A program made the translations under genes and the position numbers. From assembly GCF_000013385.1 (NCBI RefSeq), contig NC_007760.1, positions 620,001 through 684,000 on the forward strand: a stretch of DNA of 64,000 bases, in the 5' to 3' direction. The notes under the pieces were generated by a model that saw nothing but the letters and a program-made list of their open reading frames with translations, did not search any database and had not been told where the DNA came from. Positions 31,423-37,849 of this stretch are shown here, piece by piece. The number at the start of each line of letters is the position of its first letter. Positions within the stretch are counted from its first letter, which is position 1. The stretch is from Anaeromyxobacter dehalogenans 2CP-C. GTDB taxonomy: Bacteria; Myxococcota; Myxococcia; Myxococcales; Anaeromyxobacteraceae.

Positions 31423-32646
31423 TTAGGACCGTGAGTGTGGCCACTCTAGCCCGCTGCAAGCAAACTCGTACAAGAACTGAGCGCTCGTAAAGGCAGCAAA
31501 ACGCTGGTAGTCGTCACCTTTCTGTGATCCAAAGTCAGATACAGACTTGAATGAGAGTGCGATCGGCTTCGGCTCGGGCGCGTTCCGGGCGGCCATAAAT
31601 ACGCCGTAAGTCTCCATCTCGACACCTACAACCTTGCGCTGTTGTGCACGAATCTGTTCAATCATCTCGTGCGAGTCAACAACTGCAGCGCCCGACGCCA
31701 CGGGGCCGATGGCCACCTCAATCTGTCGGGGGACGGGATCTCCGTTCCAGCGATGGAGAATGCGTTGTGCGACGGTCTGGTCTCGGCTGAAGTCCTCCAG
31801 GCGCGCGCGAACACGCGCGTCAAGACGAAGTTGCGTCGGGCCGGGTTCGAACACTCCGCCCTTGCCATCGGGGCGCTCTTTGAACTTACCGCTCCCGTAG
31901 TCCCATGAAATATCTGCAATCAGTACATCTCCGAAACCACCCTTAAGTCCTGCAGCAATGCCGACCATCGCGATGTATCTCGGCCGAAATCCGCAGATCA
32001 TCTTCATTGCTAGCGCGGTGGTGGCCGGCATGCCCATTTCGGGAGCGGCTGCAGCGATGACGCGGAGGTCGCCTTCTGCGCGTTTCAGACATCCTTCATG
32101 ATAAATAGTATCGTCCTCGGGGACGTTTCTGCGCCGCCAGCTGATCGGGAGTTCAAGCACGGCCTCAAGCTCTACTCGGGTAAGGGCGGTGACCACCGCT
32201 AGGTCATAATCGTACCCCCCCCGCTCCCGTGGGGCCTGGGAGCGTTCGATAGCCAGAAGTTTGCGACCGATCGCCTCTGACCAAGCACGAGAGGAACGAT
32301 CAAACCGGACGACGTATATAAGGTCGCCGCTGAACGCTTTCTGATGCTGCGAAGCTAGGTCGTCGTACTCCGTGAGGGCGACAATGTGGGCCGGAAGCGG
32401 GCCCCGTCCACGGCGTAGCAATTCGACAAGTTGGACGCCCCCGTCCGGCCGAGCGCTCTCGCCTTTTCGCATCGGGACGTTTAGGTCGACGATCAGGAGG
32501 TCGAAAGACTCCGCACGAAGAAGCTTCAGCGCGTCTACGATGTTGCTGGCGCCGGTAACTCTAATGTCGGTCGCCAATTCCCGCAGCGCTTGCCGGATTA
32601 GCGTCGTCTTGAGCCGATCGTCGTCCACAACGAGAACGGAAATCAC
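31423..32646 (-). CDS. dtcC: Receiver-nucleosidase effector, DtcC-like
   Basis: The GTG at 32646 overlaps the preceding stop (GTGA) and gives 407 aa. The N-terminal receiver (1-125) has acidic Asp8-10 and phosphoacceptor Asp54 in LIVDLNVP. The C-terminal domain (about 145-400) is a nucleoside-phosphorylase/nucleosidase fold: VVTALTRVELEAV, VGIAAGLKGGFGD (about 228-240), VEMETYG (342-348) and the catalytic-type SVSDFG (Asp371). In Detocs, such a protein is the effector: on phosphorylation its PNP domain cleaves ATP to adenine and ribose-5'-triphosphate, stopping phage growth. That role is inferred from architecture and operon order. Confidence 0.85.
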   Translation of the reverse strand: MISVLVVDDDRLKTTLIRQALRELATDIRVTGASNIVDALKLLRAESFDLLIVDLNVPMRKGESARPDGGVQLVELLRRGRGPLPAHIVALTEYDDLASQHQKAFSGDLIYVVRFDRSSRAWSEAIGRKLLAIERSQAPRERGGYDYDLAVVTALTRVELEAVLELPISWRRRNVPEDDTIYHEGCLKRAEGDLRVIAAAAPEMGMPATTALAMKMICGFRPRYIAMVGIAAGLKGGFGDVLIADISWDYGSGKFKERPDGKGGVFEPGPTQLRLDARVRARLEDFSRDQTVAQRILHRWNGDPVPRQIEVAIGPVASGAAVVDSHEMIEQIRAQQRKVVGVEMETYGVFMAARNAPEPKPIALSFKSVSDFGSQKGDDYQRFAAFTSAQFLYEFACSGLEWPHSRS

Positions 32647-33104
32647 GAGAGGTCTCCCGAGACAGACTTCAGATAGGCCTGAAGCTCGTCGCGCCAAGCC
32701 GTCTGGGACGCTTGATAGAACGCAGTGCCGACGTAGATGTCCGGGTACTCGGCGCGAAGTTGCTCCGTCAGCTGCGTCAGGTTCATCGCGTCAGCGCCTT
32801 CACCAAAGGTGTCGAACTGGGTGACGACGACGACTTTGGTGTTCCGCCTTCGGCGCTTTAGCGCCTCAAGGAACTCACGGCCTCCGTATCCGCGCGTGCG
32901 GCCGCCGCTGTTCGATGCTGAAATGTCGTACGTGGGAAGTGACATGTCCAAGATGATGGCGTCAAACGTGTCGCCGAGCGCTGCCTTGAGGCCGCTTTGG
33001 TATGACTGAGCAGCAGTCACGGAGGCGGTCGGAAACTCAGTGCGCAGAAAGCGCATGATGAGCGCGCTCTTGTTGGAATCATCTTCGACGACGAGGATCT
33101 TCAT
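32643..33104 (-). CDS. dtcB: Stand-alone receiver protein, DtcB-like
   Basis: A 153-aa receiver-only protein. It starts MKILVVEDDS (acidic pair at 8-9) and carries the phosphoacceptor Asp53 in IILDMSLP. The canonical Lys after strand 5 is not visible (VGTAFYQAS). A Gly/Ser/Arg-rich loop (62-74) follows the Asp. In Detocs the second component is a receiver that drains phosphate from the kinase and so prevents accidental effector activation. Both ends overlap the neighbouring genes by 4 bp, so the three are translated together. Confidence 0.85.
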   Translation of the reverse strand: MKILVVEDDSNKSALIMRFLRTEFPTASVTAAQSYQSGLKAALGDTFDAIILDMSLPTYDISASNSGGRTRGYGGREFLEALKRRRRNTKVVVVTQFDTFGEGADAMNLTQLTEQLRAEYPDIYVGTAFYQASQTAWRDELQAYLKSVSGDLS

Positions 33105-36100
33105 GGAGCAAGCCCTTGAAGCGGAAGGGAGATGTCGACCGCGAAAACGCCATCATCGCTAACGCTGACCGCGAACTCGAAATCCTCTTCCAGTCCCATG
33201 TCAACTCGGAGCGCCTTGTGAATCTTCTTGAACCCAGTGCCGCCCTCGCTCCTGACGGCGCCGGAGGGAACGGATGTCCTCAGTGAAGCGACGTAGCTGA
33301 TGCGCTCGCGTACGGATGCCACATTCACGCTTGGGCCGAGCGGATTCTCCACATGGATTCGAACCCGTTCGTTCTCGCGGGCGAGCCGCATCACCGCCGT
33401 CGCGGGGGTGCATCTCGAATGCCGAACGACGTTCTCGAGAAGGTAGAACATCAGGTCGTTGAAGGCCGCAAATAGGGTGCCGCGGAGCGTGCACTCGTCG
33501 CCAATAGCGACCTGCGGCTGAAGCCGGTGGGTCGGATAGCAGTTTTGAACGATTGCGACGGCAGTTTGGGCGAGGAGGCTCAGCGAGAAATCAGGAAACC
33601 CTGCGTCGCTGGCCTTTCGGAACCAGCCGGCTACTCGCTCCAGTTCGTAGTGTATGTTCGTCTTGGATCGCGCGACGGCTGCCCCGAGTGGCAAGTGAGG
33701 CAACTCTGGGTTCAGGACAGCCAAGTCACTCGCTAGGCGGTCAAGCGAGCTGACGAACTCACGTTCCAGACGTGTGCGAATGTGCTCGACTACCTTCTGC
33801 AGGTTGCGTTCCGTTCGGGACCAGAGCTCTGCGAATACTCCATGAACAAATGAGTCGTACTCGCTCACAGTAGCGAACCTAACGTACAGGCGCCTCAGGT
33901 CCTCGTTCGTGTACTCAAAATCGAAAAGACCCTCGTTGCCGTTTTGAGGGCCTCGAATCTGGACGCACTTAGACTTGAAGTGTTCGATGAGATCGTCAAT
34001 GTCGCTCGAAAATGCGCGAAGCCGCTTATCCGCTTCAGCTGTGGCGGCGTGTCCAGTAGTCGCGAAGGACCGTTCGAGCCATTCGGTGTTCGGCTCGTAC
34101 TCTCCCTCAGCGGTTTTCCGCGTGATGAGGTGCTCGAGTTCGAACTGGCTTCGGAGTTGCCCCGCAAGAGTGCCGTGGCGAATCCGCATGCTGAGATAAG
34201 CGTCAAGCCCGTACTCGTTGCTCGACAGGAAGCGCGACTTGATGTCGCCGAAGAGGGCGCCGAATTGCTCGAGCCGCTCATCGCTGAGAATGATCATGTC
34301 CTCGCTCTCCGGGACGATGCCCTTGAGGGCGAGAGCCTTTCGAAGGTGCTCGTTAAGTTTAGAGAATGAGACGAAGCGCTCGAAGCGCTCGCGAAACGAC
34401 TTGTCCAGAGAACGCGCGATGCCGTTCGTGTCGATGTTGACCTTGCTCTCGTCGATATGTTGAATGGCCTTGCTGACTTCTAGGGTTTGGGTAATCCGCT
34501 TAATTTCGTCGGCGTAGGTGTCGGCGTGAACTTTGTCGAAGTGTTCGCGCAGTATCTGGCAGAGCGCGATGCGCTCTCGCTGAAGATCGGCGACACTGTC
34601 AAAGCCGACCAGGGAATCCATCAGTTCCGGCACGCAGACGTTCCGAAGAAAGTAGACGAACTCGGGAGATGGCGCGCCTGCGGCGCGCCCCAGGAGTTCG
34701 GTGGGCTTCTCGACGTTGTGGGCGACGAGATAGTTGTCGAGTGCAGCCACTACCCCGCGAGCGGTGCCGGGTCCGGGCGCTTGCGTGTACCGAATATGAC
34801 AGATGATCGGCCACGCTATGGACGCCTGTCCCTCAGGGTCGATTCCAGGGTAGGCGTCCGCGACTGGGGCGATCTCGATCGTGGCGAGCAGGTTGGGCTG
34901 CTCTACGAAGGCTCGCGCAAGTAGTTCGGCGCACTCGGTCCAGCGTTGAAGCGACATACACGCTGCAGCAAGTGCTCTTGTGCACTCCTCCCGAACCGGG
35001 ACCGGCTGTTGCTCGGATAGCATCCTCCGGAACTCATTCGCAGCTTCGGCGGTACGCTGCCTTCGGAGGAGGTCGTGTGCGCGGTAGCGGTCGCGGCGCG
35101 CTGGATCCACGTCGGGGGGCGGATCGCGGCCTTCGGCGCCAGCGCGGAAGAGAGCGATCGAGGGACTTTCGGCATCGGATCTCCGAAGTGCATCGAGGAA
35201 CGCGAGTGCGTCGGCCGCTCTTCTGAAGATTGTCGCGAACCGTCCAGAGGGAGCAATGGTGTTGAGCTGGAAGAAGACGGGCCCGGCAAACGGTTGTCTG
35301 TGTGTCGAATGCGAATCTCGGAACGCTCGTAGTTGAGAGGCGAAGCGCGAGAACGCGAGAGTGGCGGCAAGCTTTCCGAGGGAGTCAAGGGCCTCGGATG
35401 TGCGTTCGTCCTTCTGTAGTACGTCGTAGACGTTGTTGAGCGCCTGTGCCGCTGGCGACGTCGCCGGCAGCGAATTGATGAGTGGGACCCCCAAGTGGAG
35501 ATGCGACAGCGCATAGAGTTCGTAAAACTCAAGTGCGTTGGGGTGCGCCTCGAGTAGCGGCGGCGCCGCCTCCAGGACCTGCGCGTAGTCTCCTCTGGTG
35601 TACGCGTCAGACAGGCTCACCAAGGAATCCGTGAGGTCTGTAATGACGTTCGCGTTGTGCGGCTGCGTCCACGCGAGGAGGCATCGAATGCGTACGTCCG
35701 GGATGGCGGAAACAAGCTGTGCGTAAGGCCGCACCGCGATGGATGCGTCTAGACCGTCCGCCCCGGACGCCAGCAATTGGAGGGTCCGGACGAACGTCTC
35801 GTACCTGTCAATTACAGAGAACGCGCCTTCCCGTTTAAGTACGAATGCTTGGCGCTGGAAGTGCGGCTCAGAATGAAATGACAAGTGAAAGCGAACGTAG
35901 GCAGCAGCCCAAGGATCGAGGTTCTCTGCGGGGATCTGACGAAAGATCTGTGCGACGGCGGTATCGTAACTGGCCAGCGAAACCGAGCGCTCCGCGCGTT
36001 GACTGTAATAGGTAGCTAGTAGGTTTAGAGTGCCGAGGCCTGAGGCCTCCCTAAGGACGGTGAGCGCCGCGCGGTTCGCCTCTAGACCGCCGATGTGCTC

Positions 36101-36511
36101 GGCGAGTAGCAGTGACATGCGAACCGACCAAAGAGAGACGCCAAGCTGAGCCTCTGCCGTACGCAACTCACCGAAGGCGGCGTCGGTTCGGCCAAGCAAA
36201 AACAGGCGCTCCACGGAATCGCTAAACTTTAGGTACGACGCAAGTTGTGCCGCATAACGAGAGACGATGGCGGCAGCCCAGTTGAGTTCTGCCTGAAGCG
36301 TCTCCTGGGAGCGCCCGACGGGTGCCTTACCGAGGTCTCCGAGAGTTCGTGGCAGGAAGTTCGCGGTAAGGGCGCGAAGAAGCTTGGGCGGGAGCTTCCG
36401 CAAAACAAACCGAATCTGGGAGGGCGGCTCCTCCTTCAGGGCGGAGAGGTGCGCCGCTAGGTTGTCGGTTCTGCCGGACAGGAGCGGCGAGTACCCGTTC
36501 TTTGGAGGCAT
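33101..36511 (-). CDS. dtcA: Large histidine-kinase-like sensor, DtcA-like
   Basis: The ATG at 36511 gives 1136 aa; an upstream ATG at 36580, after GGTGAG, would give 1159. The first about 650 residues are alpha-helical and resemble TPR-type repeats (for example YAQVLEAAPPLLEAHPNALEFYELYAL). A long helical region follows, and the C-terminus is a GHKL ATPase with the N-box LLENVVRHS (Asn1027) and a G2 box GGTGFKKIHKAL (1090-1101). The G1 box is unusual (VENPLG). In Detocs this protein senses infection and phosphorylates DtcB/DtcC. An AT-rich pocket at about 36604-36611 may hold its -10 element. Confidence 0.82.
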   Translation of the reverse strand: MPPKNGYSPLLSGRTDNLAAHLSALKEEPPSQIRFVLRKLPPKLLRALTANFLPRTLGDLGKAPVGRSQETLQAELNWAAAIVSRYAAQLASYLKFSDSVERLFLLGRTDAAFGELRTAEAQLGVSLWSVRMSLLLAEHIGGLEANRAALTVLREASGLGTLNLLATYYSQRAERSVSLASYDTAVAQIFRQIPAENLDPWAAAYVRFHLSFHSEPHFQRQAFVLKREGAFSVIDRYETFVRTLQLLASGADGLDASIAVRPYAQLVSAIPDVRIRCLLAWTQPHNANVITDLTDSLVSLSDAYTRGDYAQVLEAAPPLLEAHPNALEFYELYALSHLHLGVPLINSLPATSPAAQALNNVYDVLQKDERTSEALDSLGKLAATLAFSRFASQLRAFRDSHSTHRQPFAGPVFFQLNTIAPSGRFATIFRRAADALAFLDALRRSDAESPSIALFRAGAEGRDPPPDVDPARRDRYRAHDLLRRQRTAEAANEFRRMLSEQQPVPVREECTRALAAACMSLQRWTECAELLARAFVEQPNLLATIEIAPVADAYPGIDPEGQASIAWPIICHIRYTQAPGPGTARGVVAALDNYLVAHNVEKPTELLGRAAGAPSPEFVYFLRNVCVPELMDSLVGFDSVADLQRERIALCQILREHFDKVHADTYADEIKRITQTLEVSKAIQHIDESKVNIDTNGIARSLDKSFRERFERFVSFSKLNEHLRKALALKGIVPESEDMIILSDERLEQFGALFGDIKSRFLSSNEYGLDAYLSMRIRHGTLAGQLRSQFELEHLITRKTAEGEYEPNTEWLERSFATTGHAATAEADKRLRAFSSDIDDLIEHFKSKCVQIRGPQNGNEGLFDFEYTNEDLRRLYVRFATVSEYDSFVHGVFAELWSRTERNLQKVVEHIRTRLEREFVSSLDRLASDLAVLNPELPHLPLGAAVARSKTNIHYELERVAGWFRKASDAGFPDFSLSLLAQTAVAIVQNCYPTHRLQPQVAIGDECTLRGTLFAAFNDLMFYLLENVVRHSRCTPATAVMRLARENERVRIHVENPLGPSVNVASVRERISYVASLRTSVPSGAVRSEGGTGFKKIHKALRVDMGLEEDFEFAVSVSDDGVFAVDISLPLQGLAP

Positions 36512-36707
36512 CGAGCGGTAGCCTACACGACCGACCGACAGTCTCGTAGTCGGCCGCGCGGGCGCCTCCGAAGTCCACATGAGCTCACCGTGGCACCGGG
36601 CACCAAAATATGGCTCGGCTGTGTGGGTGGTCGGCGGGGTACGTATCGTTGGCACGGGCGCGCGCGAGTCCTACTCGCGAAACCGTTGTCGGCACTGCAT
36701 GGTAGCT

Positions 36708-36834
36708 TTGCTCCCGGTATCGCCGAAGCCACTTGTGGCCGGTCGCCGCGCGATGCCGTACTCGCGGCAGAGCGCCGAGATGTTCGTACCGAGAGCGCCG
36801 GCCTTCTCCATGAACTGCGCTGACTCATGACTCG
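36708..36834 (-). pseudogene. IS481-type transposase remnant, frameshifted
   Basis: On the minus strand, one frame reads SAQFMEKAGALGTNISALCREYGIARR, and the next frame continues TGHKWLRRYREQ. Joined, they give the N-terminal helix-turn-helix of IS481/IS3-like transposases (ALCREYGISRKTGYKWLxRYRE pattern). A single indel near 36743 breaks it, and the DDE catalytic domain is absent. It marks past IS activity at the edge of the island. Confidence 0.7.
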
Positions 36835-37233
36835 CTGCATTTTCAGGGCGCCGCGACTGTCGAGCAGCCGCACCTGTTAGCGATTCCATGGTGCTGCAGC
36901 ATCCTGCGGCGGGGTGGACGGTCGGGAGGGCTCGTCGTCGGTCGGGGTCGCCAGCTCGCGCCTTGATGAGGTCAATCAGCTCGCGAGCCTCCCAGGCGCG
37001 GTTCTCGGTGGCTTCGCGGCCGCCCGCTCCATCGCTTGGGTAAACGGAGAGTCCAGTTGCCGAGGCGGCCTCGCGGAAGGCGGTCAGGCCGCGGACGTAC
37101 GCCTTGGCGTCGCCGGGGAGCATGAGGCTCACGAGCGCGACGCAGCGCGGTGGGGGTCTCGCCGGCACAGCACGACAGGGGCGAGCGCGCGTCCGAGGCG
37201 GCCGCCGCAGTCGGCGAACGAGTGGCTCGCCGT

Positions 37234-37263
37234 GCTCGCCCCTCGACGGGCTCGGGGCGAGCG
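37234..37263. repeat. REP-like dispersed repeat copy
   Basis: GCTCGCCCCTCGACGGGCTC followed by GGGGCGAGCG: the CTCGACGGGCTCGGGG core with complementary CGCTCGCC-type arms, closely matching the copies at 8362 and 53.4 kb. Confidence 0.7.
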
Positions 37264-37365
37264 ACTCCTGAGGTCACTCCGGCGTCAGGCCTGTCAAGGC
37301 TTCTGGGAAACCTTGACCAGCGGGCGCGGCGGGTCGGGGCTTCGAGGCAGCGACATCGTCCGCGG

Positions 37366-37413
37366 GCCCCTCGACTCCGGCGCGCTGCGCGCGCCTACGC
37401 TCGGGGTGAGCGG
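37366..37413. repeat. REP-like dispersed repeat copy, long form
   Basis: A CCCCTCGACTCCGG box and a CTACGCTCGGGGTGAGCGG box surround a self-complementary GCGCGCTGCGCGC centre. It has the same box order as the 40.6-kb copy but a different centre. Confidence 0.7.
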
Positions 37414-37433
37414 GGGGCTGGGGCGGACGGCAA

Positions 37434-37463
37434 CTCGCCCTTCGACAGGCTCAGGCCGAGCGG
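37434..37463. repeat. REP-like dispersed repeat copy
   Basis: CTCGCCCTTCGACAGGCTCA followed by GGCCGAGCG: a short-form copy of the same family, just before the tRNA terminator. Confidence 0.7.
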
Positions 37464-37485
37464 GAGAGCCGCCAGCGCGCCGCCC

Positions 37486-37527
37486 GAAAAAGACGAAGGC
37501 CGGGACCCTTGCTCAGGATCCCGGCCT
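37486..37527 (-). terminator. Rho-independent terminator of the tRNA operon
   Basis: Reading the minus strand, a 12-bp stem (37516-37527 with 37497-37508, one G-U pair in RNA, 7-nt loop) is followed by TTCGTCTTTTTC. It lies 8 bp beyond the CCA end of tRNA-Asp, the standard position for ending the tRNA transcript. Confidence 0.85.
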
Positions 37528-37534
37528 CGTGGAG

Positions 37535-37611
<77 letters not shown>

Positions 37612-37617
37612 AAGAAC

Positions 37618-37692
37618 TGGTGGGCGGAACAGGCTTCGAACCTGTGACCCTCGCCTTGTAAGGGCGACGCTCTACCCCTGAGCTATCCGCCC
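37618..37692 (-). tRNA. tRNA-Val (TAC)
   Basis: The minus strand folds into a cloverleaf with acceptor GGGCGGA/TTCCGCCC, D-arm AGCTCAGGGGTAGAGC, anticodon loop CTTACAA (anticodon TAC, Val), T-arm GTTCGAAGC, and an encoded CCA (37618-37620). It is the first gene of the two-tRNA operon. Confidence 0.97.
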
Positions 37693-37711
37693 AAGGCGCG
37701 AAAGCGTGGGG

Positions 37712-37740
37712 TTTCTAGCTTGACCCGCTGGCGCTGTCAA
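37712..37740 (-). promoter_or_regulatory. Sigma-70 promoter of the tRNA operon
   Basis: The minus strand has TTGACA (37740-37735), a 17-bp spacer and TAGAAA (37717-37712). The -10 box ends 19 bp before the first base of tRNA-Val, which would leave a short leader for RNase P to remove. Confidence 0.85.
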
Positions 37741-37760
37741 CGGGCTCTCTCACGGGAGGC

Positions 37761-37826
37761 CCGGGACGGAACCAGCCGTCCGGTCGGGGGGATCGACCGG
37801 GCGACGGTCTTGCTGGACCGTCCCGG
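37761..37826 (+). promoter_or_regulatory. Nested hairpin in the rapA leader
   Basis: An outer stem CCGGGACGG/CCGTCCCGG (37761-37769 with 37818-37826) encloses an inner stem CCGGTC/GACCGG (37780-37785 with 37795-37800), itself flanked by CCGT/ACGG. It ends 23 bp before the helicase start codon. It could be a structured mRNA leader or a protein-binding site. Confidence 0.5.
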
Positions 37827-37849
37827 GTGCCGATGGTAAGGGGCGCGCG

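Larger units (their letters stand above)
36512..37484. other. Gene-poor right flank of the island
   Basis: About 970 bp without an intact gene. It contains the presumed dtcA promoter region, an IS481-type transposase fragment (36708-36834), and from about 37234 three copies of the REP-like repeat. A 165-codon minus-strand frame (36671-37168) is open, but apart from the transposase segment its translation (including VSLMLPGDAKAYVRGLTAF) matches nothing I recognise. Confidence 0.6.
31390..37530. mobile_element. Putative acquired defence island
   Basis: The stretch is visibly AT-richer than its surroundings and uses A/T-ending codons that are rare elsewhere in the window. It begins next to a 5'-truncated mutS-like gene and ends at the 3' side of tRNA-Asp, a common integration target. 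Its cargo is a three-gene Detocs-like system, with an IS481-type transposase remnant near the right end. No integrase is present, and attachment repeats are weak: ACTCGAAC at 31389-31396 and in the tRNA-Asp T-arm at 37551-37558. The exact ends are uncertain. Confidence 0.6.

Noticed and set aside
36835-37168. Upstream part of a 165-codon frame beside the IS481 remnant.
   Set aside because: The translation is not recognised, there is no ribosome binding site, and it lies in degraded DNA. Not reported as a gene.
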